64,000 nucleotides of DNA from the NCBI GenBank assembly GCA_947632175.1, contig CANROC010000009.1, forward strand, positions 79,862-143,861, given 5' to 3'. The number at the start of each line of letters is the position of its first letter. Position 1 is the first letter of the stretch. Positions 33,873-42,894 of the stretch are shown in pieces. Made by a program: the position numbers and the translations under genes. Source of the stretch: an uncultured Oscillospiraceae bacterium. GTDB taxonomy: Bacteria; Bacillota; Clostridia; Oscillospirales; Oscillospiraceae. The notes beneath the pieces are model-generated. The model was given only the letters and a program-made list of their open reading frames with translations. It made no database searches and had not been told where the DNA came from.

Positions 33873-34010
33873 ACTGCCTACTTGGTCACATATAGGGAAT
33901 ACCCATACTAACGGTATAAATATTTCACTCCAAATTATACGGATGGTGTGTTCAAAAACAAGAAAAAGCTGGTACAATATTGTCAAACAGTAAACCAGGG
34001 GGGATTTGTA

Positions 34011-35084
34011 ATGAACATCAATCTGGCCGATACCATTCGCGCGTTCCGGAAAGCGCGTTCGCTGACACAGCAGCAGTTGGCGGATGCGTTGGGGGTTACC
34101 GTTGGGGCAGTCTACAAATGGGAGGCGAACTTATCCGCGCCTGATCTGTCGCTGCTCGTCGAGCTTGCCGACCTGTTTGATACATCGGTGGACGTCCTGC
34201 TCGGCTATCATGTGAAAAGCAGTAAGCAGGCCGACACGGCCGCCAGACTCAAGGATTGCTTGCAAAACAGGGAACCGGACGGACTTGCCGAGGCGGAAAA
34301 AGCGCTGCTTCGCTATCCGAACTGCTTTGACATCGTGTATCAAAGCGCGATGCTCTATTACCTTTTTGGGCTGATGAGCTGCGAAAAGCCGCGGCTTCTG
34401 CGTTCCATTGAACTGATGGAGCGCGCGATCCTTTTGCTGGGGCAGAATACCGACCCGAAAATCAGCGAAATTTCCATCACTTATGACATGGCCAACGCGT
34501 ATATGGAGCTGGGCAAGGAGGAAAAGGCCCTGGAGCTGCTGAAAAGCAACAACCCGCGCGGCATCAACGACGATGTGATTGGGCAGTCTCTCGCGGCTTT
34601 CTGCAACCGCCCCGAGGAGGCGGTGGAATATCTCTCCACGGCGCTTGTTTCCGTATCAGCAATGCTGATACGGATCGTCAACGGCTTTGTAAATGTGTAT
34701 TTCAAGCGGAACGACTATGCCTCGGGCGCTTCGATTCTCAAGCTGGCCTTGGATTTTTTCGCGGGTCTGAAATTGGAGGGGAAAAGCAATCTGTTTGACA
34801 AGCCCTGCGTGAGCTTCCTGATTTGTCTTGCCCATGCGCAGCTGAAGCTGGAAAAGCCAGGCGACGCCCGCGCCTCCCTGTTGGCGGCGAAAAAGCTGGC
34901 GGAGGAATTTGACCGGGCTCCCCGCTATTGCGCTGACAGCCTGCGTTTTGTCAGCGCGGTAAAACAGCAGACAGCCTTCGACAGCTTAGGCAGCACCGCT
35001 GGGGAAACAGCCGCCAAAACGATAACCTCTCTGGAAAACGAATCTCTCAGCCGGATGTGGGAGGAAATCACAAATGAAGAATAA
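34011..35084 (+). CDS. XRE-family regulator with TPR-like C-terminal domain
   Basis: 357 residues from ATG 34011 behind GGGGGG. Helix-turn-helix at about 5-62 ('SLTQQQLADALGVTVGAVYK', 'LADLFDTSVDVLLGYH'), then about 290 residues of helical repeats of TPR type ('AEKALLRYPNCFDIVYQSAM', 'AYMELGKEEKALELLK', 'AHAQLKLEKPGDARASL'). The layout recalls peptide-sensing or protein-interaction regulators of Firmicutes. A TACAAT -10-like box (33973-33978) with an overlapping ACAATATTGT palindrome lies 33 bp upstream. The gene is more AT-rich than the surroundings. Confidence 0.82.
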   Translation: MNINLADTIRAFRKARSLTQQQLADALGVTVGAVYKWEANLSAPDLSLLVELADLFDTSVDVLLGYHVKSSKQADTAARLKDCLQNREPDGLAEAEKALLRYPNCFDIVYQSAMLYYLFGLMSCEKPRLLRSIELMERAILLLGQNTDPKISEISITYDMANAYMELGKEEKALELLKSNNPRGINDDVIGQSLAAFCNRPEEAVEYLSTALVSVSAMLIRIVNGFVNVYFKRNDYASGASILKLALDFFAGLKLEGKSNLFDKPCVSFLICLAHAQLKLEKPGDARASLLAAKKLAEEFDRAPRYCADSLRFVSAVKQQTAFDSLGSTAGETAAKTITSLENESLSRMWEEITNEE

Positions 35085-35215
35085 TACTATCTCCAGATAA
35101 AAATATCCATAAACAGACCACACAGAAAGGCGGCGTGACGATGCGTCATGCCGCCCTCTGCTGCAAAATAGCTGCTTGTCAATAATATTAGGCTTTTTCT
35201 ATGCTCTCCCGCTCT

Positions 35216-36586
35216 TTACGCCCAATTCCCGTTCCCGAAGGGCCAGCCGGGGATGGTCTGTGTCTGCGGGGACTGCTGTTCCGGTGTCTCGGCGTCCTCC
35301 GTCTGCTCGTCTAACGTAGCGGTGATGGTAAGGGTCCGGCCCTGGCGGTAGACGGTGAGGGTGACGGTGTCCCCGGCGCGGTGGGCGGCGATGGCGGCGG
35401 CCAGCTCCGTGTGGGAGGCGACGGCCTTGCCGTCCAGGGCGGTGATGATGTCGCCCTCCCGAAGTCCCGCTTTCTCGGCGCAGGAGCCCTCGTTCACCGA
35501 CTCCACCGCCGCGCCGGCGGGCAGGCCGTAGCGCTGCATGGCCTCGGTGACTGTGCTGGCGGTGACGCCGAGAAGCGCCTTTCCGGCAAAGCCGCCGTTC
35601 TCCATGATGTCGGTGAGCAGCTCCTTCACGTCGTCGATGGGGATGGCGAAGCCCAGGCCCTCGGCGCTGACGTTGGTGGACGCCCTGGTATATTTGGCGG
35701 TGACGATGCCCACCACGCGCCCCTGCTCGTCAAAGAGCGGCCCACCGGAGTTGCCGGGGTTGATGGCGCAGTTGGTCTGGAGCATGTTCATGCTCTCGGA
35801 GCTGTCGGTGGAAATGATCCGGTCGAGGGCGGAGACGCGCCCGTCGGAGAAAGAGAAGGTCAGCTCGCCCAGGGGATTGCCCACGGTGCAGACCCACTGT
35901 GCCACCCGCAGGGAGCCGCTGTCGCCGATGACGGCGGGGGTCAGGCCCTCGGCGTCGATCTTAATGACGGCCACGTCGTGTCCCTCGTCGCCGCCCACCA
36001 GCTTGGCGTCATACTTGGTTCCGTCATAGAGTGTGACGGCGATGTCCGCGCCGCCGCGGGCGTCCTCGATGACGTGGTAGTTGGTGGCGATGTACCCGTC
36101 GGCGGTGAGGATAAAGCCGGAGCCGGAGGCGGCGGAGGTGGTGGTCTGGCCCCAGATGTTCACCGTGGTGGACACCGTGATGCCCACGCAGGAGGGCAGC
36201 ACCGCCTCATAGAGCTCCTCGGGGCTCACCGCCGCGCCGGCGGCGCCGAGGGGCGCGCCGGAGGTGAGGAGCGTATGGCGTCCGCTCTCGTCGTCCTTGT
36301 CCTCCGTCTCGCCGGTCTTGTCCGATTTGTCCGTCGCGTCCGCCGCGCCGGCCTCGCCGGGCGTCCCGCTCCCGTTGGGCGCCTGGACCTCCGGCGCCGC
36401 CACCGGGAAAGCGGCCCGGTAAAGCGCCGACCCGCCGAAGCCCGCCGCTCCGGCGACAATGGCCAGCGCCAGCACCAGCGCCACGCCCTTGAGAACCTTT
36501 TTCCCCTTTTTCCGGGGCTTTTCCGGCGCGGGGGCGAAAGGCTCGCTCATATGGTTCATGTCGTTAAAATTGTTCATGTCATCCAT
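35216..36586 (-). CDS. htrA: HtrA/DegP-type S1C serine protease, membrane-anchored
   Basis: 456 residues: cytoplasmic N-terminus, one membrane span (about 33-56), an acidic Gly/Asp/Lys-rich linker (70-105), a trypsin-like domain and a C-terminal PDZ domain (about 330-425, 'GSCAEKAGLREGDIITALDG'). The catalytic triad is complete: His 171 (TNYHVIED), Asp 204 (GHDVAVIKID), Ser 280 (INPGNSGGPLFD). It degrades or refolds damaged exported proteins. It follows a two-component system, and both units have the same repeat box upstream, so it is probably their regulon target. Confidence 0.92.
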   Translation of the reverse strand: MDDMNNFNDMNHMSEPFAPAPEKPRKKGKKVLKGVALVLALAIVAGAAGFGGSALYRAAFPVAAPEVQAPNGSGTPGEAGAADATDKSDKTGETEDKDDESGRHTLLTSGAPLGAAGAAVSPEELYEAVLPSCVGITVSTTVNIWGQTTTSAASGSGFILTADGYIATNYHVIEDARGGADIAVTLYDGTKYDAKLVGGDEGHDVAVIKIDAEGLTPAVIGDSGSLRVAQWVCTVGNPLGELTFSFSDGRVSALDRIISTDSSESMNMLQTNCAINPGNSGGPLFDEQGRVVGIVTAKYTRASTNVSAEGLGFAIPIDDVKELLTDIMENGGFAGKALLGVTASTVTEAMQRYGLPAGAAVESVNEGSCAEKAGLREGDIITALDGKAVASHTELAAAIAAHRAGDTVTLTVYRQGRTLTITATLDEQTEDAETPEQQSPQTQTIPGWPFGNGNWA

Positions 36587-36626
36587 GGGAAATTCTCCTT
36601 TCAGGTCTTGGCCTCTTGATGCTCTT

Positions 36627-36659
36627 ACTATACCCTTGAAACCTGAAAGGACCCTGAAA
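36627..36659 (-). promoter_or_regulatory. htrA promoter with response-regulator box
   Basis: Minus-strand -10 box TATAGT (36627-36632). Two direct repeats, written on the plus strand as CCTGAAA at 36642-36648 and 36653-36659, spaced by four bases, cover the -35 region. The -35 itself is poor, as expected for an activated promoter. Confidence 0.6.
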
Positions 36660-36713
36660 GACCCGTGAACATTTTTTGAACGATTTGTGCTTTTTTGATG
36701 AACCGCGTCGTTC

Positions 36714-37919
36714 CTACTTGACCAGCGGCAGCTCCACGAAGAAGGTGTTGTACCCGCCCTGGGACTGGGCCCAGACGCGCCCGCCGTGGGCCTTGACGAT
36801 CCCGGCGGCGATGGGCAGGCCCAGGCCGTAGCTCTCGTTCATGCTCCTTGCCTTGTCGGCGCGGTAGAAGCGCTTGAAGATGTCCGTCAGCTCCTCCCGG
36901 CTCAGCTCCTCCCCTGGCGAGGCCACGGACAAAAGCGCGTGCCGCCCCCGGCGGCGCAGGGTCAGCGAGACCGTGCCGGGAATGGCGGAATATTTGAGGG
37001 CGTTGTCCAGCAGCACCTCCGGCACCTGCCGGAGGTGGTCGGCGCTGCCCCGGACGAAAAGCTCCGGCTCGGCGTAGCTTTTGAGCGTCAGCCCCCGCTC
37101 GAAGAAGACCGGCTCAAAGGGCAATGCCGCGTCCTCCACAAGGGCCGTGAAGCTGAGCCGCTCCATGCTCTTCCCCACCGCGCCGTTCTCCACCCTGGCC
37201 AGCTCCAGAAGGCCCCCCACCAGCCCACGCATCTGCCGGGCCATGGTGAGGATGTTGCCGGCGTACCGGGCCGACGCGGCGGCGTCCTCCGGGGCGGCGG
37301 CCAGGAGCTCGGCGTTGGTGGTGATCACCGTCAGCGGCGTCTTGAGCTCGTGGGAGGCGTCGGCCACGAACCGGCGCTGCTGGTCCCAGGCCCGCTCCAC
37401 CGGCCGCACGGCCCACCGGGCCAGAAAGACGCTGATGAGGAAAAACGCCGCCAGGCTCACGATGCCGATGCCCAGACACGCCCGCACCAGATTCTGGAGC
37501 GTCGCCCGCTCGCTGGACATGTCCGCGAACACCACACAGGGCCCCAGGCGGCTCTCGGAGGCCAGATACCGCAGGCCGTACTTCTCCAAAACCCCCGTCT
37601 CCTGCCCGTCCTCAAGGGCGTCCTCCAAAATCTCCAGAAGCTTGTCCTGGTCGGAGAGGTCGAAGTATCCCCCCGCCGCCACCGGCTCCCCGGCAGCGTC
37701 CATCTGGATCACGAAATAGGGGATCTGGACCTCGCTGTCCGCCTCGCCGGGGCGGAACATCTGAGAGGGGTCCTCCGCCACCGTCTCCAGCACCCTCAGG
37801 CTCTCCCGCTCAAGGTCCCGCCCGGTGATGCCGTACACCAGCGCGAACATCAAAAGGAGCACCGCCAGCACCAGGACCATGTTGAGCCCAATAAAGGTGA
37901 GCTTCAGCCTGCGTATCAT
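36714..37919 (-). CDS. Sensor histidine kinase
   Basis: 401 residues: membrane spans at about 9-30 and 147-168 frame an extracytoplasmic sensor domain of about 115 residues. No clear HAMP domain follows, only a short linker. Then the phosphoacceptor box 'ASHELKTPLTVITTNAEL' (His 190), N-box 'VLLDNALKYS' and 'ESYGLGLPIAAGIVKAHGG' (G box). It overlaps the response regulator gene by 4 bp and precedes htrA, so it probably senses envelope stress. Confidence 0.92.
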   Translation of the reverse strand: MIRRLKLTFIGLNMVLVLAVLLLMFALVYGITGRDLERESLRVLETVAEDPSQMFRPGEADSEVQIPYFVIQMDAAGEPVAAGGYFDLSDQDKLLEILEDALEDGQETGVLEKYGLRYLASESRLGPCVVFADMSSERATLQNLVRACLGIGIVSLAAFFLISVFLARWAVRPVERAWDQQRRFVADASHELKTPLTVITTNAELLAAAPEDAAASARYAGNILTMARQMRGLVGGLLELARVENGAVGKSMERLSFTALVEDAALPFEPVFFERGLTLKSYAEPELFVRGSADHLRQVPEVLLDNALKYSAIPGTVSLTLRRRGRHALLSVASPGEELSREELTDIFKRFYRADKARSMNESYGLGLPIAAGIVKAHGGRVWAQSQGGYNTFFVELPLVK

Positions 37920-38587
37920 GCCCTCACCTCCAGATGGTACCCCAGCCGCCGCGCGGAGACGATCTCCACATCGGACCCGATGGCCGCCAGCTTCTTGCGG
38001 AGAAAGCCCACATAGACCTCCACGTGGTTCTCCACGGCGTTGGAGTCATACCCCCAGACCCGGGCCAGGATCGTCTCCTTGGAAAGATTCCGCTCCCCCG
38101 CCTGCATAAGGGCCCGCATCACGTCAAACTCCCGCGCCGACAGCCGCATCTGCCGCTGGCCGCAGATGAGCGTGGCCGAATCCAGGTCCAGCACCGTGTT
38201 CCCGGCCCGCAGCTCGTCCACCTCGTTCCCCTGCCGCCGCAAAAGGGCGTTGACGCACGCCAGCAGCTCCCGGCTGTCAAAGGGCTTGGTCAAATAGTAG
38301 TCCGCCCCGGCGTTGAGCCCCGCGATCCGATCCTCCAGCCCGCTTCGCGCCGTGAGCATCAAAATCGGCGTGGCGTTCCTCCGCGCCCGCACCGCCCGCG
38401 CCACCTCCAGCCCGTTCATCCCGGGCATCATCACGTCGAGAATGAGGAGATCGTACACCCCCAGCATCGCATACTCCGCCCCCGTCTCCCCGTCATACAC
38501 CGCCTCCGCCTCAAACCCCCGGTCCTTCAACAGCGCCACCAGCGAATCCGCCAGCATCTTCTCGTCCTCAATAATCAAAATCTTCAC
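37916..38587 (-). CDS. OmpR-family response regulator
   Basis: 223 residues. Receiver domain with acidic pair 'IIEDEK', phospho-Asp 51 ('LLILDVMMPGMNG') and Lys in 'LTKPFD'; winged-helix output domain with 'LSAREFDVMRALMQ' and 'VENHVEVYVGFLRKKL'. GTG 38587 lies eight bases after GGAGG and gives the usual VKILIIEDE beginning; ATG 38593 is too close to the ribosome site. It likely binds the CCTGAAA direct repeats before its own gene and before htrA. Confidence 0.92.
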   Translation of the reverse strand: MKILIIEDEKMLADSLVALLKDRGFEAEAVYDGETGAEYAMLGVYDLLILDVMMPGMNGLEVARAVRARRNATPILMLTARSGLEDRIAGLNAGADYYLTKPFDSRELLACVNALLRRQGNEVDELRAGNTVLDLDSATLICGQRQMRLSAREFDVMRALMQAGERNLSKETILARVWGYDSNAVENHVEVYVGFLRKKLAAIGSDVEIVSARRLGYHLEVRA

Positions 38588-38605
38588 ACCCATCACCTCC
38601 CGCCC

Positions 38606-38641
38606 ATTATACTACTCCCGAATCCTGAAATGAACCTGAAA
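38606..38641 (-). promoter_or_regulatory. Promoter of the two-component operon with response-regulator box
   Basis: Minus-strand TATAAT (plus coordinates 38606-38611) and, over the -35 region, CCTGAAA direct repeats at 38624-38630 and 38635-38641 (plus-strand reading), again spaced by four bases. This matches the htrA box and implies autoregulation. Confidence 0.65.
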
Positions 38642-38659
38642 ACGAATCAATTCACAATT

Positions 38660-39450
38660 CTTTTACACCCGCGGCGAAAAAAGGTTGCGCCGCTCCGCGC
38701 CGCCTTCATAAAAAATTACGCCGCAGGCGCAAACCTTTTTGAGCCCCCTCCTCGTAGGAGGGAGGCAGGGGGGAAGCAAACGTCAGATACCGGACCGGTC
38801 CCCACAAAACGTACCGGCTTCCGCCTCGCACCAAAGCCCCTCCCTCCGGGAGGGGTGGCCGCGCGAAGCGCCGGCCAGGGTGGGGGCGTCTATTTTTCCT
38901 GTTTGCGTTATCCGCCGTAGGGGTCGCCCTCCCGGGCGACCCGCCTATCGATAATCGACCCGCCCCAATCACCGCCGTACGGGCCGCCGCCCACGGCGGC
39001 CCTTTTCCGTTGACTGACATGTACCGTTTTTCGGAACCGTTCCCATCCGGCAACGTGCCCCGGGCGGACACATGGGTCCGCCCCTACGGTGAATATGGAA
39101 GGTTATCCCATTCAACCAACATTGGAAATCATCGCAACGCGGGTCGCCGGGGACGGCGACCCCTACGGCGTGAATGGATACGCATCCCAAAAACGGTAGG
39201 GGCGGGTTCCAAACCCGCCCGTCCCCCGTCCCCGCCGCGCGGGCAAATCAAAGCCTGCGCCGCAGGCGCAACCTTTTTCGCCCCCTCCTCGTAGGAGGGG
39301 GGCAGGGGGGCAGCGAACGTCGGATACCGGACCGGTCCAGACAAAACGCGCCGGCTTCCGCCTCGCACCAAAGCCCCTCCCTCCGGGAGGGGTGCCCGCG
39401 CAAAGCGCCGGAAAGGTCCCCGCCGCGCGGACCACAAAAAATTGCCCCCC
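38660..39450. repeat. Mosaic of palindromic intergenic repeat modules, no gene
   Basis: Modules in order: gcgccgc/gcaggcgc (about 38690-38735), cctcctcgtaggagggagg (about 38743-38778), ccctccctccgggagggg (about 38838-38862), a ggtcgccctcccgggcgacc module (about 38922-38942), gggccgccgcccacggcggccc (about 38981-39002), gggcggacacatgggtccgc (39060-39079), a ggtcgccggggacggcgacc module (about 39142-39165), ggcgggttccaaacccgcc (about 39201-39220), then second copies of the cctcgtaggagg and ctccgggag modules. No coding frame is supported. Confidence 0.75.
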
Positions 39451-39452
39451 GT

Positions 39453-39872
39453 TTACGCCTCTCCCCGCTCCAGAATCCCCCTCGCGAAATCCGCGGCGGC
39501 CTTCCGGTCGTCCTCGTTCGGTCTGCCCTTATGGAGCATGGCGAAAGCGCCGCGGCAGGAAAACTCCTCCCGCGCGACGGGGATTTTCTTCTCCGCCAGC
39601 AGCTTTTCCACATACTTGCGGGTAGATTTGACGGCGGCGGACGTGCTGAAGCTCACGACCTTGCCCACGGACACGCGGATGCCGGCGATGAACTTTTTGA
39701 CCTCGTCGTCCACATCGAAGGCATACGGCGCGCTGCCGAGGAACAGGATGTCCACATCCTCCTCCAGCGGCTCCGACACCGTTTTCGCCTCCACGCCGGC
39801 GGCGTCCGCGATGGCCTCCGCGATCTTTTTCGTGTTGCCGCCTCTTGAGTAGTACCGTACCGCGATCTTCAT
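39453..39872 (-). CDS. Flavodoxin-like protein
   Basis: 139 residues, short-chain flavodoxin fold. The phosphate loop is 'RYYSRGGNTKKIAEAIAD' (6-23), followed by 'ILFLGSAPYAFDVDDEV' and 'VVSFSTSAA'. It would bind FMN and carry electrons or act as a small oxidoreductase. ATGA overlap with the glutathione peroxidase gene upstream suggests a joint role in redox stress. Confidence 0.83.
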   Translation of the reverse strand: MKIAVRYYSRGGNTKKIAEAIADAAGVEAKTVSEPLEEDVDILFLGSAPYAFDVDDEVKKFIAGIRVSVGKVVSFSTSAAVKSTRKYVEKLLAEKKIPVAREEFSCRGAFAMLHKGRPNEDDRKAAADFARGILERGEA

Positions 39873-40411
39873 CCCAGCGTCTCCTCCACCTTCGCCTTCA
39901 CCTTGTCCATGGATTCCGTGGGCTCAAACCGCGCGGCGATCTGGCCGCTCCGGTCGATCAAAAACTTCGTGAAGTTCCACTTGATCTTGCCGTTATTTTT
40001 ATAGTCGCCGTCCATCTTCTTCACAATGGGCTTGAGGACCAGCCCCATCGGGCCGGAAAACCCGGCGAAGGCGGTGTTCTCCGTCAGATACTTGTAAAGC
40101 GGGATGGCGGTTTCCCCGTTGACGTCGATCTTGGCAAACTGCGGAAAGGTGATGCCGAACCGCCCGGTGCAGAAGCTGTGGATCTCCTCGTCGCTGCCCG
40201 GCGCCTGCTCCCCGAACTGGTTGCAGGGGAAATCCAGGATCTCCAGCCCGTCCTTCCGATGAAGCTCGTAGAGCTCCTGGAGCTCGCGATACTGGGGCGT
40301 GAACCCGCACCCGGTGGCCGTGTTCACGATGAGCAGGACCTTCCCCCTGTACTCGGAAAGCGCCGCCTCGCTCCCGTCCCGCGCCTTGACCTTGAAACCG
40401 TAAATGTCCAT
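39869..40411 (-). CDS. Glutathione peroxidase family protein
   Basis: 180 residues from ATG 40411 (GGAGG seven bases upstream). Peroxidatic Cys in 'VNTATGCGFTPQYRELQEL', Gln/Asn in 'LDFPCNQFGEQAPGS' and Trp in 'IKWNFTKFLIDRSG' complete the active site; selenocysteine of animal enzymes is Cys here. Bacterial members usually use thioredoxin to reduce hydroperoxides. It has its own promoter and overlaps the flavodoxin gene by 4 bp. Confidence 0.9.
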   Translation of the reverse strand: MDIYGFKVKARDGSEAALSEYRGKVLLIVNTATGCGFTPQYRELQELYELHRKDGLEILDFPCNQFGEQAPGSDEEIHSFCTGRFGITFPQFAKIDVNGETAIPLYKYLTENTAFAGFSGPMGLVLKPIVKKMDGDYKNNGKIKWNFTKFLIDRSGQIAARFEPTESMDKVKAKVEETLG

Positions 40412-40459
40412 ATCATGACCTCCGTTCCTTTTCACAATATTTAATATCACACTATCAAT

Positions 40460-40488
40460 AGCATAGCGCCGCCTCCATGAAATGTCAA
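40460..40488 (-). promoter_or_regulatory. Promoter of the glutathione peroxidase gene
   Basis: Minus-strand TTGACA (40483-40488), 17-bp spacer, TATGCT (40460-40465). Confidence 0.75.
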
Positions 40489-40491
40489 TCC

Positions 40492-42894
40492 TCATGGCAT
40501 GAAATTTCTACAAGTCGTTTTTCCCGCACCCCCCATCGCCACCCTCAGCACGTTCCGTGCCGAGCGCTGGAGCTCGGCGCGGGTAAGGCCGTCCTCCCTG
40601 CCCAGGGAGGCAAGCTGGGAGGCGTCGAATTTATACCGTTTTTGCAGGGGCGTCATGTTTCCCGGCATGAGGACGTCCACCTGGGCGCGGACGCGGTAAG
40701 CGTTGTCGGTGAGGAGCGGAAATTCGGGACTTTGGGCGCGGCGCATCCACCAGTCGGTGACGACACAGCCGTCAAAGCCCCACTCGCCCCGCAAAACCGT
40801 GGTCGCCAGGTCGTAGTTATAGTGGCTCCAGACGCCGTTTATCTTGTTGTAGCTGGTCATGAGGCACCGGGGGCGGCCCTCCCGGACGCAGAGCTCGAAG
40901 TTTTTGAGATAGATTTCCCGCAAAGCCCGCCGGGAGACGCGGCTGTCGTTATAATTGCGGTTAAATTCCTGGTTGTTGCAGGCGAAGTGCTTGGGGCACG
41001 CCGCCGCGCCGCCTTGCTGGATGCCCCGCACCGCCGCGGCGGCGGTACGGCCGGAGAGCAGGGGGTCCTCGGAATAATACTCAAAATTCCGGCCGCACAG
41101 GGGGTCACGGTGGATGTTGAGCCCCGGCGAAAGGATCACGTCCACGCCGAAGCGCCGCGCCTCCTCCCCCACCAGGGTAAAGACGCGCTCCGTGAGCTCC
41201 AAATTCCAGGCGCAGGCGACGGCGGTGCCGCAGGGGAGGAGCGTGGCGCGGCGGGCAAGGCGCAGGCCGGAGGGCCCGTCGGCGGTGATGACAGGCGGGA
41301 TACCCCGGTCACGCAAAGCTTTGGTGATGCCCCCGAAGGCCCCGGCGTTGCCGGGGGCGCCGAGACTTGAGTTCATGGCCCCCTCGCCTCTGGTGAGGTC
41401 GGCAAGCTCCCGGTCGGAGAGCTGGGCGATGAACGCGTCCAGGGTGTGCCGCCCCGCCTTCACGTCCTCGAAGGTGATGCCCCGGTCCCCGGTGGGCGGG
41501 ATCTCCCGGGGCAGCTCCGCCAGAATGCGCGCCCGCAGGTTCCCGGACCCCTCCCCCGCCGGGGCGCACGCCTCCCGGCACTGTCTCACAACCAGCGTCT
41601 CTGGTAAGTCGAAGGCGAAGACCTCGTTGTCCGTCAGGCAGTCGGTGCCCAGGAAAAACCGGTACGTCCCCGCCTCCAGGACGAAGGCGTCGGGATGCCC
41701 CGTGACGCCGGTGTCGTCGTAGGAGGCGAAGAGCTCGTAGGGCACGGCGATCTCCACCGTCCCCGTCTCCCCCGGCGGCAGGAGCGCGGTCTTTTGGAAG
41801 CCGCACAGGCTCCGTTTGGCCTTGCCCAGCGCCCCCTGGGGCGCGGAGACGTAGAGCTGGACCGTCTCTTTCCCCGGCGCGTCCCCGGTGTTGGCGACGG
41901 CGGCCAGGACAGCAAGCTCCCGCTCGCCCTGACGGACGCCGGCAAGGCGCACATCGAAGCTCGTATAGCCCAGCCCGAAGCCAAAGGGGTAGAGCACCTT
42001 GTTCGGGGCGAAAGTCACGAAGTGCCGGTAGCCCACGTAGATGCCCTCGGCGTAGTCGTTGAAGTCCTTCCCGCCGAAATTTTTGGCGGAGGGGTAGTCT
42101 TCATAGCTCCGCGCCACGGTGTCCGCCAGCTTCCCGGAGGGGGAGACGCGCCCGGACAGCACGTCCGCTATGGCGTTCCCGCTCTCCTGCCCCAGCTGCC
42201 AGACGTAGAGGATGGCGTCCAGTCGGTACTCCTCCGTAAAGGCCATGTCGATGACATTGCCGCAGTTTAAGAGGAGCGCTACCCGGTCAAAGGCGGCGGT
42301 GACCTTTCGGAGCATGTCCCGCTCCGTGGCGGTGAGGTAATAGCTTCCCTCCGTGAGCTTGTTTTCCCGGTCCTCCCCGGCGGCGCGGCCGATGACCACC
42401 AGCGCCAGGTCCGCGCGCTTTCGCGCGTCCCGCACCGTCTCCTCCGAAAGCGGCATCTCCTCGTGGTTGTAGGGCCAGTTGCCCCAGTAGCCGTGGCTCG
42501 CCTCGTTCTCCGGGCGGGACGCCCAGTCGTCGTAGAGGCTCTTGAGGGCCTTGTCGTACCGCACTCCGGCCCGGTCCAGGCCCTCGAAGAACCCCACGGT
42601 GTAGGACGGATGGACGTCGCCGCCGGACCCGTAGCCCACGGTGAACCAATCCCGCTGGACGCGGCCAAAGACGGCCGCCGTCTCGTTTTCCCGGATGGGC
42701 AGGGCGCGGCGGTCGTTTTTCAAAAGCACGATGCCCTCCGTGGCCAGCGCCCGGACGGCCTCGGGCATCCCCGGCGTCACGTCACTGCCACCGGAGGCGC
42801 GGTTCTCCTCCTGGGCCAGCCCCGACCCCATGAGCCGGTTGACGGCCAGGGCCAGCTTCTTCTCGATCTTCTTTCTCAAAACGCCTTTTTTCAT
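40492..42894 (-). CDS. Glycoside hydrolase family 3 enzyme, permuted domain order
   Basis: 800 residues from ATG 42894. The alpha/beta sandwich domain that normally follows the barrel comes first (about 40-330, 'EGIVLLKNDRRALPI', 'NVYWQLGQESGNAIADVLSG'-like region), then an Fn3-like domain (about 350-460), and the catalytic barrel last (about 500-790, 'PVITADGPSGLRL', 'CPKHFACNNQEFNRN', nucleophile Asp in 'GCVVTDWWM'). This order is known from some rumen Clostridia beta-glucosidases. No signal peptide, so it cleaves imported beta-glycosides. ATGA overlap with the GH2 gene. Confidence 0.88.
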   Translation of the reverse strand: MKKGVLRKKIEKKLALAVNRLMGSGLAQEENRASGGSDVTPGMPEAVRALATEGIVLLKNDRRALPIRENETAAVFGRVQRDWFTVGYGSGGDVHPSYTVGFFEGLDRAGVRYDKALKSLYDDWASRPENEASHGYWGNWPYNHEEMPLSEETVRDARKRADLALVVIGRAAGEDRENKLTEGSYYLTATERDMLRKVTAAFDRVALLLNCGNVIDMAFTEEYRLDAILYVWQLGQESGNAIADVLSGRVSPSGKLADTVARSYEDYPSAKNFGGKDFNDYAEGIYVGYRHFVTFAPNKVLYPFGFGLGYTSFDVRLAGVRQGERELAVLAAVANTGDAPGKETVQLYVSAPQGALGKAKRSLCGFQKTALLPPGETGTVEIAVPYELFASYDDTGVTGHPDAFVLEAGTYRFFLGTDCLTDNEVFAFDLPETLVVRQCREACAPAGEGSGNLRARILAELPREIPPTGDRGITFEDVKAGRHTLDAFIAQLSDRELADLTRGEGAMNSSLGAPGNAGAFGGITKALRDRGIPPVITADGPSGLRLARRATLLPCGTAVACAWNLELTERVFTLVGEEARRFGVDVILSPGLNIHRDPLCGRNFEYYSEDPLLSGRTAAAAVRGIQQGGAAACPKHFACNNQEFNRNYNDSRVSRRALREIYLKNFELCVREGRPRCLMTSYNKINGVWSHYNYDLATTVLRGEWGFDGCVVTDWWMRRAQSPEFPLLTDNAYRVRAQVDVLMPGNMTPLQKRYKFDASQLASLGREDGLTRAELQRSARNVLRVAMGGAGKTTCRNFMP

